Translations under genes and position numbers: made by a program | DNA from: Marinomonas sp. CT5 | GTDB taxonomy: Bacteria > Pseudomonadota > Gammaproteobacteria > Pseudomonadales > Marinomonadaceae | Reading direction: 5' to 3' | Assembly: GCF_018336975.1 (NCBI RefSeq) | Contig: NZ_CP025572.1 | Span: 3,946,965 to 4,010,964, forward strand | Length of the DNA: 64,000 nt | Shown: in pieces, positions 27,461-37,087 of the stretch | Position numbering within the stretch: position 1 is the stretch's first letter | Layout of the letters: every line of letters begins with the position of its first letter | The notes under the pieces: model-generated | The model's input: only the letters and a program-made list of their open reading frames with translations | What the model was told of the DNA's origin: nothing | Database searches by the model: none

Positions 27461-28762
27461 ATGAGTTCTTTTATGACTACACTCTACCAAGAACATCTTG
27501 CTGTTCTTACCTCTCGTTATGAAAATGCCATGGTGCATTTTGGTCTAGATGCCATTGTTTTAGCCACAGGGGAAAAAAGTTATTACTTTCAGGATGATCA
27601 CACTCACCCATTCCATGCCTACTCTGGCGCGCAACAGTGGCTGCCATTTACGCTCGGAGCAGAAACCTATATCGTCTTAAAAAATGGCGAAAAGCCAACC
27701 TTAGTTTGGCCTATTCGTGACGATTTTTGGCACGCTCCTAACCCAGTTCCTAGTGGCGACTGGCAACAAAACTGGCATATTGTCACGGCTCGTAAAGACG
27801 ATAAATGGTATGCCGATGTACCTAAGCAAACCGCTTGGTTAGGACCACAACCCCAGCCATTTGCTGTTCCTTGTGAGGGCTTAAAAGCCTATGTGGACTT
27901 TGCTAAAGCGGTCAAAACAGACTTCGAAATTGCCGCTATGCGCAAAGCCAGCGAACGCGGAGCAGCTGGTCACATTGCAGCGAAAGAAGCGTTTTTAGCT
28001 GGCAAGAGCGAATTGGAAATTCATCTCGCCTTTTTAAAAGCCAGTCAGCAAAATGCTTTCCAAGAACCCTACCCTGGCATTGTCGGTTTAGATGAGCACG
28101 CAGCCGTGCTGCATTACGAACATAAATCCATAGAACAAGCCGCAAGCTCTCGTACTTTGCTTATTGATGCGGGGGCCAACGAACACGGCTATGCTAGCGA
28201 TATCACCCGTACTTTTACCCGTCATGATGACGACTTTAACGCCTTGATAAATGACTTAGATACAATGGAGCAAACCCTTTGTCACAGTGCAATGTCTGGG
28301 GTTAGCTACCGTGATTTGCATCAGGACACATTAGCAGGCATTGCGAACCTATTGCTTGAACACAAAATTTGCTCTCTCAGTGTCGAAGAGCAACTAGCCA
28401 AACGCATTCCACAAGTCTTCTTTCCCCATGGCTTAGGTCATTTACTTGGTTTACAAGTTCATGATGTGGGTGGTCATCAGATTGATTCTGCTGGCACCTT
28501 ACGCAAACCGGACGACAGCGCGCCATTCTTACGTTTGACACGCACCCTAGAAAAAAACATGGTAATCACCATAGAACCCGGTTTGTACTTCATTCCTATG
28601 CTGCTAGATAAAATGCAATCCGAAGTGACACAACATGGTTGTGACATGGCGCGCATAAAACACTTCTTACCTTATGGTGGTATTCGTATCGAAGATAATG
28701 TTGTTGTGAAAAACGACCAACCCGAAAACCTCACTCGCATGGCATTTTCAAATCAGGCTTAA
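27461..28762 (+). CDS. pepQ: Xaa-Pro dipeptidase
   Basis: PepQ cleaves dipeptides with C-terminal proline, using two metal ions (usually manganese). The 433-residue pita-bread enzyme has all five ligands in context: the two aspartates in LLIDAGANEHGYASDITRT, His in FPHGLGHLLGL, Glu in ITIEPGLYF and Glu in GGIRIEDNV. The N-terminal creatinase-like domain carries YYFQDDHTHPF. Starts at 27461 and 27473 are both possible; neither has a good ribosome site. A hairpin follows the stop. Confidence 0.93.
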   Translation: MSSFMTTLYQEHLAVLTSRYENAMVHFGLDAIVLATGEKSYYFQDDHTHPFHAYSGAQQWLPFTLGAETYIVLKNGEKPTLVWPIRDDFWHAPNPVPSGDWQQNWHIVTARKDDKWYADVPKQTAWLGPQPQPFAVPCEGLKAYVDFAKAVKTDFEIAAMRKASERGAAGHIAAKEAFLAGKSELEIHLAFLKASQQNAFQEPYPGIVGLDEHAAVLHYEHKSIEQAASSRTLLIDAGANEHGYASDITRTFTRHDDDFNALINDLDTMEQTLCHSAMSGVSYRDLHQDTLAGIANLLLEHKICSLSVEEQLAKRIPQVFFPHGLGHLLGLQVHDVGGHQIDSAGTLRKPDDSAPFLRLTRTLEKNMVITIEPGLYFIPMLLDKMQSEVTQHGCDMARIKHFLPYGGIRIEDNVVVKNDQPENLTRMAFSNQA

Positions 28763-29255
28763 ATAACATCGATGACTTTTCCATCAATATCCCAAAAGGT
28801 ATTGATGGAAGCTTCTATATTATTTTTTCTAACCAAGCCTTCTATCTACTGGTTATATCGTCAATCACTCTGCAGAGTATAAATACATAATTCGATGGGC
28901 TAGGCGACTTTTTATTTGCTCGATTTAGCAGAAAAGCGTCGATTACCCTGAAGAAACACTCGAAACTTTTTTATCTTTAAACGCCACATAGTTGTCTTTA
29001 TTCGTCAAAATGAACCAAAATAAAGCAAAAATTTACAAAAAATCACAGTTCTGGTGCAGACAAAAAAACCCGACTTTAAATAAATCACTGCTTTTTTAAA
29101 AATATGCAGATGAATAATAATGCCTTTTTATAAGTTAGCAGAATATCAAACTAAAGTTTTAAGTTTAAAAAACAGTGGCAAAAAAATTGCTTTTTTAAAG
29201 ACTCCTCTAAGCGCCTGCAACGAAGTAGTGCTTAATGCAACGGAGCAATATTGGT
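28763..29255 (+). other. Intergenic region pepQ to chemoreceptor, with a terminator-like hairpin
   Basis: TTCCATCAATA (28779-28789) pairs with TATTGATGGAA (28800-28810); a T-rich run follows after about ten bases, so it is a weak terminator for pepQ. The rest is very AT-rich. An open frame at 29120-29365 encodes a plausible-looking peptide (MPFYKLAEYQTKVLSLKNSG) but lacks a ribosome site and overlaps the receptor start in another frame; see findings. Confidence 0.45.
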
Positions 29256-31397
29256 ATGAGTTTAAAAAGCAGTCAGATGTCACTTTCATCAAAAGAACGT
29301 CATTGGTTACCTTGGTTTGGCAATACAGGTCGACTATCTCTCTTTTGGTCGTGTTATTTAAATAAAAACACTTATGCGAATATCGAAAAAACCTTCGAAA
29401 GCATCGCTAACACAAGAGTAAAACTACTGAATACTTGGGTAAATAATCAGTGGTCACAACTCGATGTTTTATTAGAAATTGTCACTCGCTCATTTCCACA
29501 CATAGAACAAGAGGCGCTAGAAGAGCGCTTAAATATCGTGCCTGACGTGTCTGAATACTTTGTCATTGATACCCAAGGAAAAGTACTCAAATCCACGACA
29601 AAAGACCGCGTTAATAAGACAGACATACACCCTAAAGCACTAGAAGCCGGCTTAAAGAAAGAATTCCTTCATGGTCCATACCTTGATCAAAACACCTTAA
29701 AAATAGGTGCGTCTAGCTCAAAATTTCATGATGCAGTAACCCTAATGTTCTATCTGCCAATTACACAAAATGGTGTCTGCGTTGGGGCGATTTGCGCTCG
29801 AGTACCCAATGATGTGGTAGGAGACCTAATTCAACGGGAAGCTGGACACATCTATAAAGAATCCGGTGATAACTATTTGTTTATGGTTAAATCTGAACTA
29901 GACAAATCCATACTCCCCGGAACGGCACTTTCTCGTTCTCGTTTTGAAGATGACACCTTCAGTCATGGCGAAAACCTAAAAAGCGGTATAACGACAAAAT
30001 GGGGAACCGTCAAAGTTCAACAACACACAGAATTTGAAATTCGTTTTACCGATCCGGCAACAAAAGAGCTGCACCCTGGCGTAAGAGAAACCATTAAGAA
30101 TGGCCAAAACCTCTTTGTCACTTACCCTGGGTATTCCGATTACCGACACATTCCCGTTATTGGCAAAGGCGTTACCTTTCAATTAAGAGGTAGCCCAGAT
30201 ACTTGGGGAATGATGTGTGAAGGTGACTTAGAAGAAGTCTATCGCCGCCGCTCCATCAACCTAAAATTAATGAAAAGCTATCTGCTAGCCTCCAGCGTTC
30301 CACTAATCGTCAGTACCTCGTTACAAGCGTATACCAATCTATCCATTGTTCTAACGAGCGTCGTAGCCTTTGCTAGTTTAGGTGTCGCTGGATTATTGTT
30401 TAATAAGCTCACCAGCAAAAGAATTAGCAGTAGAATGAGCCGAATGACAGAAGTTATTCAAACCATCGCGGAAGGTGAAGGTAATCTTAAACAACGACTT
30501 GACGGCGAACTAGCCAATGACGAAACCGGTGATATGGGACGTTGGATGAACAGCTTTATTGACAACCTTGATACCACCATAGGGCAAGTCATTTCAGCAA
30601 GTACCAATGTCAAAAAGTCGAATGACTTTATGATTCGTACTAATGAAGAAGCCAGCCAAGCTTCGCAATACCTTGAGTCCACAGTGGAGAGCATGCTCAA
30701 TGTATTCCAACAGCAAATAAACGAAGTACAGAGTGCCTCTAAAACCGCGGATGATTTGAAGCAAGCCATGAATCAAGTGGCTACCGAAACCCAATCGCGC
30801 TTGCTCGACGCGAAAACAGGCACCCAAGAAATACGCGATGTGGTTCGAACCACAGCCGAATCGGTCAAATCATTGGATCAGAAAACCAATGAAGTAGCCG
30901 GCATCATTACCACCATTTCCGACATAACCAACCAAACCAACCTACTTGCCTTAAATGCCGCTATTGAAGCAGCAAGAGCAGGTGAACATGGGCGTGGTTT
31001 TTCTGTTGTAGCCGATGAAGTACGTAGTCTCGCGTCTAAAACAGCCGCCGCTGCAGAAGAAATACAAGCCATGCTAGAAGGGATTCAGGAGGAAACACGC
31101 AGTGCTGTCAGCTTCATGGAAAAAGGCGCAGAAGATGTTGATCAAAACCTCATGGCCAATGAGCAAACCAACACCGGAGACAGTGCTTTATACGCTCTAG
31201 TCGATCGCATGTTTGAGGCAATTTTGTTGCTCAACGAAAGCAACAAAGAAAATGCCAAAACCGCTCATGAAATGGGCGCTGCAACTGAGCAAATGCAGCG
31301 TTCTATTGCAGCATTGCAAAGACGATCGTCTCGCGTTGGCTTGTCGGCTTTAAAACTGGATTCCTTGGTGGGTCAGTTCCAAGTAACGGCTAAATAA
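29256..31397 (+). CDS. Methyl-accepting chemotaxis protein with N-terminal sensor and central membrane hairpin
   Basis: About 713 residues. No membrane helix is visible near the N-terminus; instead a roughly 300-residue sensor ([20 protein letters not shown], later [10 protein letters not shown] and [16 protein letters not shown]) comes first. Two hydrophobic segments follow ([35 protein letters not shown]), then HAMP and a signalling domain with the full tip [15 protein letters not shown]. This order resembles Aer rather than classical receptors. No pentapeptide CheR tether is seen. The ATG at 29256 has GGAG ten bases before it; 29235 is an alternative. Confidence 0.85.
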   Translation: MSLKSSQMSLSSKERHWLPWFGNTGRLSLFWSCYLNKNTYANIEKTFESIANTRVKLLNTWVNNQWSQLDVLLEIVTRSFPHIEQEALEERLNIVPDVSEYFVIDTQGKVLKSTTKDRVNKTDIHPKALEAGLKKEFLHGPYLDQNTLKIGASSSKFHDAVTLMFYLPITQNGVCVGAICARVPNDVVGDLIQREAGHIYKESGDNYLFMVKSELDKSILPGTALSRSRFEDDTFSHGENLKSGITTKWGTVKVQQHTEFEIRFTDPATKELHPGVRETIKNGQNLFVTYPGYSDYRHIPVIGKGVTFQLRGSPDTWGMMCEGDLEEVYRRRSINLKLMKSYLLASSVPLIVSTSLQAYTNLSIVLTSVVAFASLGVAGLLFNKLTSKRISSRMSRMTEVIQTIAEGEGNLKQRLDGELANDETGDMGRWMNSFIDNLDTTIGQVISASTNVKKSNDFMIRTNEEASQASQYLESTVESMLNVFQQQINEVQSASKTADDLKQAMNQVATETQSRLLDAKTGTQEIRDVVRTTAESVKSLDQKTNEVAGIITTISDITNQTNLLALNAAIEAARAGEHGRGFSVVADEVRSLASKTAAAAEEIQAMLEGIQEETRSAVSFMEKGAEDVDQNLMANEQTNTGDSALYALVDRMFEAILLLNESNKENAKTAHEMGAATEQMQRSIAALQRRSSRVGLSALKLDSLVGQFQVTAK

Positions 31398-31423
31398 CAA
31401 CCTAATAGCGAGGCCTTTTAGGC

Positions 31424-31455
31424 AAAAAAAACCGGAGGAAGCTTTCCTCCTCCGG
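31424..31455 (-). terminator. Terminator of quiC
   Basis: Leftward, CCGGAGGA and TCCTCCGG pair around GGAAAGCT, and T8 follows. It lies 60 bases past the quiC stop. In the other direction no T-run is present, so it serves the minus strand. Confidence 0.8.
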
Positions 31456-31514
31456 CATAATTTCCTCACAAAAGGGTACACCAATAATAAATCATTCCCC
31501 GCAATGACAATGAT

Positions 31515-33368
31515 TTACTTTTTCTCTTGGCGCGCCTGTGAGGCAAGACGAACAAATGCATTTGCTTCGCCATAACGGCTGTAATCGCCTACTCGTTGTA
31601 CGACCTCAAAAAACACACCATGAACTTCTTCTGTATAAAAATGGAAGAACTCCCCTTCGTCATTTTGGTCATACATAATGTTGTGTGACTGCAGTTTTTT
31701 CACCATCTCTGAAGACAAACCAAAGCGTGCTTGAATATCACGATAGTAGTTCTGTGGAATGGGCAGCTGTTTTTCGCTATCAATGTTTTTTGCCGCCGCA
31801 AAAATATCATCACAAGCGAACGCAATCTGATGCACACCAGAGCCTTTGGACTTTTGAATAAAACGCTGAGCTGATGCATCCCGAGCGTTGGTCATATTCA
31901 ATGGGATACGCACCCGCTTATCCTTGCTTAGCGCCGTACGACTCACAACCAAACCATGGATATCTGGCAAGTCTTGGCTGGCATCGATATCAAAACCAAA
32001 CACGGATTTATAGAAAAAAGACGCCGACAAAAAGTCAGTATTGGAAACCGTTTGCCCGATGTGGTCAAAGCGAGTTAAGCCCACGCCTGTTTCACCTTGA
32101 ACCCCTTGAATCGGTTTAAAGTCCACCTCAAAAAAACGCACGGCGGCATCAGTGGATACCAAATACACCAAGCTATCACCAATACCACGCAAGGCCGGGA
32201 TATTTAATTCTCCTGGGCCGGCCTGATTATCAAAGCGCTCCACTCGATAACGTTCAGCAAGAGACAATGTCGCTTTAACGTCTTCAGAAGCAAATGCCAT
32301 TGCACAAACCGATACGCCATGTTTCTGAAAATGCTCATGAGCTTGGCTTTTCGGTTCACGATTAAGAATCAGGTTAATATTACCCTGACGCATCAAGCTG
32401 ACGTTTTTAGAGCGATGTTTATGGGTCTCGTGGAACCCCAACTGAGCTAAGGTGTTGATCAAGGCTTCTCCACTTTCCCCTTCAATAGCGAACTCAATGA
32501 ACTCCACATCGCTCACTTGTGGTGCTTCAATCGGTGCCGTTTTTTCCTCGCGTTTACTGACAGTCTGATCATCTAGCCAAATTAATGAACGCATACCATC
32601 AACGGCTTTTTCTAAAGGTGATGAAGAACGAAACTCATCGTTAAAAATTTCATGAGACAAATAATCATTAAAGCCCTTATCTTTCAAAACCTGTAAAAAC
32701 TCAACCACAGGCATGTCTCCTTGACCGGGGAAACAGCGAAAGTGTCGACTATATTGCAACACGTCCATTTGTAGACTTGGCGCATCAGCGACTTGCACAA
32801 GTGCAATCTTGTTTAGTGGAATATCATCACGCAGTACATCCAAAGTATTGCCTCGGGAAAACATGTGAAAAGTGTCTAAAATTATCCCCAAGTTGGGGTG
32901 ATCGACACGCTTAACAAGATCCCAGGCGTCATGATAATCAGCAATATGGTAACCCCAAGCTAGGGCTTCATACCCCAACATAATGCCTTCTTTTTTAGCC
33001 ATTTCCGCAAGACTAAATAAGTCTGCAGCACAAACATCACGGTCCGCAGAAGAGTAAGGTTGCACGTTAGAACAAAACAACAGACGATTCGTCCCCAGCT
33101 CATGAGCGACTTCCATCTTTTGCCTCAACATATTGGATTTTTGCGAGCGCAACGGCTCTGGCATACCTTCCATATCACGGAATGGCTGCAAAGCAATAAT
33201 TTCCAAACCTAAATCTTGTGCCATACGGCGTGCATCTTTTGGCGAACCATCGAACTGAGTGAGATCATTTTCGAAGATTTCCACACCCTGAAAACCGGCT
33301 TTCGCCGCCGCTTCGAATTTTTCTCTTAGCGTGCCAGATAGGGTAACGGTTGCGAGTGCTGTTTTCAT
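31515..33368 (-). CDS. quiC: 3-Dehydroshikimate dehydratase fused to an HPPD-like domain
   Basis: Converts 3-dehydroshikimate to protocatechuate, linking quinate/shikimate breakdown to the protocatechuate genes in this window. Residues 1 to about 270 form a sugar-isomerase-type TIM barrel (KAGFQGVEIFENDL, LGYEALAWG, LGIILDTFHMFSRG, HFRCFPGQGDMP, LSHEIFNDEFR), matching QuiC1 of Pseudomonas. The C-terminal half is a vicinal-oxygen-chelate module like hydroxyphenylpyruvate dioxygenase (FDHIGQTV, GVHQIAFACDDI, VFFEVVQRVGDY), as in the bacterial fused QuiC enzymes. ATG at 33368 chosen over a TTG seven codons upstream. Divergent from pcaQ. Confidence 0.92.
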   Translation of the reverse strand: MKTALATVTLSGTLREKFEAAAKAGFQGVEIFENDLTQFDGSPKDARRMAQDLGLEIIALQPFRDMEGMPEPLRSQKSNMLRQKMEVAHELGTNRLLFCSNVQPYSSADRDVCAADLFSLAEMAKKEGIMLGYEALAWGYHIADYHDAWDLVKRVDHPNLGIILDTFHMFSRGNTLDVLRDDIPLNKIALVQVADAPSLQMDVLQYSRHFRCFPGQGDMPVVEFLQVLKDKGFNDYLSHEIFNDEFRSSSPLEKAVDGMRSLIWLDDQTVSKREEKTAPIEAPQVSDVEFIEFAIEGESGEALINTLAQLGFHETHKHRSKNVSLMRQGNINLILNREPKSQAHEHFQKHGVSVCAMAFASEDVKATLSLAERYRVERFDNQAGPGELNIPALRGIGDSLVYLVSTDAAVRFFEVDFKPIQGVQGETGVGLTRFDHIGQTVSNTDFLSASFFYKSVFGFDIDASQDLPDIHGLVVSRTALSKDKRVRIPLNMTNARDASAQRFIQKSKGSGVHQIAFACDDIFAAAKNIDSEKQLPIPQNYYRDIQARFGLSSEMVKKLQSHNIMYDQNDEGEFFHFYTEEVHGVFFEVVQRVGDYSRYGEANAFVRLASQARQEKK

Positions 33369-33420
33369 TCCTAAGTCCTGATTGTCCAAATTTCATAACG
33401 AAAACGATATATAAGAAACA

Positions 33421-33443
33421 AAGCCTTATTTCTCTATAAGCTT
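33421..33443. promoter_or_regulatory. Dyad in the quiC-pcaQ divergent region, LysR-site-like
   Basis: AAGCCTTAT and ATAAGCTT form an imperfect dyad around TTCTCT, 53 bases before quiC. LysR regulators bind such interrupted dyads (T-N11-A), and pcaQ is the divergent neighbour, so this is a candidate PcaQ-type operator. The 313-bp gap 33369-33681 has no other feature; the pcaQ frame is open across much of it, but that part is not PcaQ-like. Confidence 0.4.
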
Positions 33444-33681
33444 TGAATTGATGCTAGCACAAGATTTTAGCGTTAAGAGTCCTATTAAGAATGAAATAAA
33501 GCACCAAAAATATATCGAAAAAGGAATACATAGAATCTTTTCAAAACTCAAAGATAAGAGTGTAATATTAGAAAATCATTTCCTTTTTAGCGCTCTTCTA
33601 AGCCTGAATCCTTCGTGTTTCTTTAATAAGTGGCAGCTGAACGACAACGAAAACCAGACGTGTACGATGGGACACTTTTTT

Positions 33682-34644
33682 ATGTTAGAAAACCGTATTA
33701 AATATCGTCACCTACAATGTTTTTTAGAAGTCACCCGCCAAGGTAGCGTTGTTCGTGCTGCCGATGTATTAGCACTCACCCAACCCGCGGTTTCAAAAAA
33801 ACTCAAAGAACTCGAAGACATTCTGGGCGTTAGACTATTAGAGCGTAGTAAAAAAGGTGTTGAACTGACGCCATTTGGTAACGTCTTTTTGGAACATGCC
33901 AGCACCAGTGTCGCCGCTTTACGAGAAGGTGCGGAACGGGTCGCTCAAGCTCAACAAAAAGGTGTCAGCCATATTAGTATTGGCGTATTGCCCACGGTGG
34001 CCACGAGTATTTTGCCAGAGTCGGTAAAGCGCTTTCGCACTGGGGGAATTGATGTACGCCTACATTTAGTCTCTGGACCAAATGCCCTGCTAATGAGTCA
34101 ACTGCGTGTCGGCGAATTGGATTTAGTCGTCGGTCGTTTAGGGATTCCCGAAGCCATGTCTGGGCTGTCATTCCAGCATTTATACTCTGAACAAGTCGCC
34201 TTTACCGTTCGCCCTAATCACCCTTTACTGACGAAAGAAAACTTTCAGATCAATGACATTGCCAACTACACCATCCTCTATCCACCCAAAGGCTCTATTA
34301 CAGCCCCTTATGTTGATCGTTTCTTATTATCCCAAGGGGTTGGCAATCTATCAGATAGAATCGATACAGTTTCCGACTCATTTGGCAAAGAGTTTATTCG
34401 TAATAACGATGCGGTGTGGATTATTTCGCGCGGCGTCGTCGCACGAGAGATTGCGGATGGTGAATTGGATGAACTACCTATCGATACTAAAGAAACACTT
34501 GGCGCAGTGGGCCTAACCACTCGAGCAGATTCAGTTCCCTCCATGGCACTAAAACTCTTTATGAGTGCCGTTCGAGATACGGCACAAACCTTAGACACTT
34601 ATTACAAGCCCCTTGACCATCACAAAGGAGATCCAGCGATTTAA
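33682..34644 (+). CDS. pcaQ: PcaQ-like LysR transcriptional regulator
   Basis: A 320-residue LysR regulator whose N-terminus IKYRHLQCFLEVTRQGSVVRAA and following LTQPAVSKKLKELEDILGVRLLER closely match PcaQ, the activator of protocatechuate genes in rhizobia. The effector domain (ISIGVLPTVATSILPESV, LHLVSGPNALLMSQLRVGELDLVVGRL) also fits. The frame is open back to 33448, but the ATG at 33682 with GGGA upstream gives the right length. Here it faces quiC, whose product is protocatechuate, so it probably controls quiC. No pcaHG genes are in the window. Confidence 0.82.
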   Translation: MLENRIKYRHLQCFLEVTRQGSVVRAADVLALTQPAVSKKLKELEDILGVRLLERSKKGVELTPFGNVFLEHASTSVAALREGAERVAQAQQKGVSHISIGVLPTVATSILPESVKRFRTGGIDVRLHLVSGPNALLMSQLRVGELDLVVGRLGIPEAMSGLSFQHLYSEQVAFTVRPNHPLLTKENFQINDIANYTILYPPKGSITAPYVDRFLLSQGVGNLSDRIDTVSDSFGKEFIRNNDAVWIISRGVVAREIADGELDELPIDTKETLGAVGLTTRADSVPSMALKLFMSAVRDTAQTLDTYYKPLDHHKGDPAI

Positions 34645-34714
34645 GACTTACAAGGCTCGCAACAATCTTACACACGAACCGTCGCAGAAAAGGTATTGCA
34701 AGCGTAATCCATGT

Positions 34715-35167
34715 TTAACCTTTGAGTTTATGCACCAACCCCTGAATCGCCAAAACATAACCTTGCACTCCCATACCAACAACAATGCCCGCCGCGGCAG
34801 GTGAGATATAAGAATGATGACGGAAAGCTTCGCGAGCGTGAACATTAGAAATATGAATTTCTATCACTGGCACATCAGCCCCCTTTATCGCATCATGTAG
34901 TGCAACAGAGGTATGAGTGTAAGCACCTGGATTAAAGACCAAACCTAACACTTCACCCGCTTTTATACGACGCCCTGCTTCATGAATTAGATCAATCAAC
35001 ACACCTTCATGGTTAGATTGATGACATTCCACCTCATGACCTAAAGACGCGGCAGCATCACGACACATAACCTCAACATCCGCCAGCGTCTCATAACCGT
35101 AAGTCGCAGGCTCACGAGTCCCCAGTAAATTTAAGTTTGGCCCGTTCAATACCATGATGGTAGACAT
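34715..35167 (-). CDS. aroQ: Type II 3-dehydroquinate dehydratase
   Basis: Interconverts 3-dehydroquinate and 3-dehydroshikimate. The 150-residue protein has the type II pattern: LNGPNLNLLGTREP, catalytic Tyr23 in ATYGYETL, CHQSNHEGVLIDLI, VFNPGAYTHTSVAL and IEIHISNVHARE. GGAGA precedes the start. The last gene in a leftward group with a transporter, a regulator and a quinate/shikimate dehydrogenase, so a catabolic role feeding quiC is more likely than amino-acid biosynthesis. Confidence 0.94.
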   Translation of the reverse strand: MSTIMVLNGPNLNLLGTREPATYGYETLADVEVMCRDAAASLGHEVECHQSNHEGVLIDLIHEAGRRIKAGEVLGLVFNPGAYTHTSVALHDAIKGADVPVIEIHISNVHAREAFRHHSYISPAAAGIVVGMGVQGYVLAIQGLVHKLKG

Positions 35168-35224
35168 AATAATTTCTCCTATAAAACAGTTTAAATATTC
35201 AATTAACCTTATACCGCTATGCCA

Positions 35225-36157
35225 TCACACAAAGAAGTGCAGCAAAATACTCAAGGAAAAAAACGACAAAACGGTAGTAATTAGCAAAGTACTCGCACAA
35301 AAACTCCGAGCACCGTATTCCCCACAAACAATGGGATAAGAACTGAACATGGATACCGAAGCAAAAATCACCACAGCAGTTTTTAATTCATCAGACATGT
35401 TAGGAGTCAGTATTAAACATAAAGCGACGATAACCGGAAATAAAACCAACTTACCAAATGCCACCAGCAATATAGGCGCCCATTGACCTTTAATCGTCAC
35501 GCCAACCAGAGATCCGCCAATCACAATCAATGCCGCGGACGACGCTCCTGCGGCCAGTAAATCAAAGCCTTTGGACATAAAACTCGGCAGACTCAATTCA
35601 AACAATGAAAACAACAAGACAGCAGCCAAAGTTATCAATAATGGATTTGTCGAAATTCGTTTTAACACGACCCTAAATAGGTTTTTATCGTGACTTTCAC
35701 TCTTTCCCAACATGGTTTCGATGAAGATCAAACAGAGCGGAAATAAAATTATATTTTCGACCATTAGTGACATTACAAAAGCCTGCGTCAAAGAATGATC
35801 GAAAAACTGCAACACAATAGGAAAGCCGATGAAGGCGCTGTTTGACATGGTCGCTCCGACACCTCTAACACCAGCATCGACCAAATCACTTTTCAATAAT
35901 CGCCAGCTAAGCAATACCGTAATTGAAAAAGTACCTAATCCTCCCGCAGCATACACAGCAATATAATCAAACTGTAGGACTTCGTGGAGAGCCATATTGG
36001 AGAGCTTAATAAAAATTAGTGCAGGTAGAGCAAGGTATAAAACAAAACGACTTAGGCTTGGAATGATCTCTTGAGGCACAAAAGAAAATCGAACACTCAG
36101 AAAGCCGATGAGAATCAGAAAAAAAATCGGGGCGATCGTGCTGATTATAGTTTCCAC
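35225..36157 (-). CDS. AEC-family (auxin efflux carrier-type) transporter
   Basis: A 310-residue membrane protein with about ten hydrophobic helices and the AEC pattern: LILIGFLSVRFSFVPQE at the start, RFVLYLALPALIF, MSNSAFIGFPI in the middle and AASSAALIVIGGSLVG. Bacterial AEC carriers often move organic acids such as malonate or malate. Its place between aroQ and a quinate/shikimate dehydrogenase suggests quinate, shikimate or a related acid. Translation starts at GTG with GGGAGG before it. Confidence 0.82.
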   Translation of the reverse strand: METIISTIAPIFFLILIGFLSVRFSFVPQEIIPSLSRFVLYLALPALIFIKLSNMALHEVLQFDYIAVYAAGGLGTFSITVLLSWRLLKSDLVDAGVRGVGATMSNSAFIGFPIVLQFFDHSLTQAFVMSLMVENIILFPLCLIFIETMLGKSESHDKNLFRVVLKRISTNPLLITLAAVLLFSLFELSLPSFMSKGFDLLAAGASSAALIVIGGSLVGVTIKGQWAPILLVAFGKLVLFPVIVALCLILTPNMSDELKTAVVIFASVSMFSSYPIVCGEYGARSFCASTLLITTVLSFFSLSILLHFFV

Positions 36158-36243
36158 GCCACCCTCCCAGCAGAGTTATCTAGAATAGATTGGCATGGAG
36201 TCCCTGTGCGTTTCATTTGGCAGAAAATCCTAAATAATAAATG

Positions 36244-36951
36244 TTAAGCGATGACTTTAGATTCCATGGCTAATACGGCTGTCTCCGAATCAGGCAAGCT
36301 TAAACCTTTTTGGATATGCGAATCTAAAATAGCGAGTACAGATTCCAGGTCATCTGCAAGCAGATGTTTGAGCAATTCTTGGTGCTCTTCTACTGAGGCT
36401 TGTCCGCGAAATGGACGGCGATGTAAAGCCAACACTTGATAACGCATGTAAAGCTCAATCACCGAAGCATGATAGCGAATCAGCTGCTGAGAACCACAAT
36501 GCGACACCATGGTCATATGAAAATCTCGATCCGCCTTTTCCCATGCCTGTACATGACTGACTTCATCTTCCATCATCATTTTTTCAACACAGTTCAAACG
36601 GAAGTGCGCACTGATCAACGCCGATTTCCATTCAATCTGCCCATCTTTATTTGCCATGGATTTACGCACAGCGGACAGTTCTAACATCTGCCTGAGCTCT
36701 AATAACTCATGTAAATCTGAGGTAGAAACGGGCTTTACTGAAAAGCCTTTTTGATCAACAAATAAAACAAAACCATCAGACACGAGACGCATCAAGGTTT
36801 CACGCAGGGTATTCACACTGGCACTATAACGGATTCGTAGAGCGTTTAACTTTAGTTTTTCGCCTGGTGAAAGTGTTCCTGTCACAATATCGGAACGCAG
36901 CTGTTCATAGACAGATTGCCCAACCAGTTTACGATCATCGGAGTTCATCAT
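36244..36951 (-). CDS. GntR-family regulator with FCD ligand domain
   Basis: A 235-residue FadR-subfamily regulator. The winged helix is YEQLRSDIVTGTLSPGEKLKL and YSASVNTLRETLMRLVSDGFV, and the FCD domain contains the metal-ligand pattern DRDFHMTMVSHCGSQQL with later histidines in EEHQELLKHL. The ligand is likely an organic acid of the quinate/shikimate pathway, inferred from being placed between the dehydrogenase and transporter genes. ATG codons at 36951 and 36948 are both usable. Confidence 0.87.
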   Translation of the reverse strand: MMNSDDRKLVGQSVYEQLRSDIVTGTLSPGEKLKLNALRIRYSASVNTLRETLMRLVSDGFVLFVDQKGFSVKPVSTSDLHELLELRQMLELSAVRKSMANKDGQIEWKSALISAHFRLNCVEKMMMEDEVSHVQAWEKADRDFHMTMVSHCGSQQLIRYHASVIELYMRYQVLALHRRPFRGQASVEEHQELLKHLLADDLESVLAILDSHIQKGLSLPDSETAVLAMESKVIA

Positions 36952-37087
36952 AGAGAATTCTTAGAGCCTTTCTTTTTCTTATAAGACATCAGCACTATAA
37001 CATGAGCGAAGGCGATCTAATGTATAGCCAAATAAAAAGACGCCCTAAGACGCCTTTTCGTCATTTATTTTATAGAGCTAACCATTT

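Noticed and set aside
33448..33681. 78-codon in-frame extension at the front of pcaQ
   Set aside because: PcaQ proteins are about 310 residues; the extension has no LysR character and a usable ribosome site precedes the ATG at 33682.
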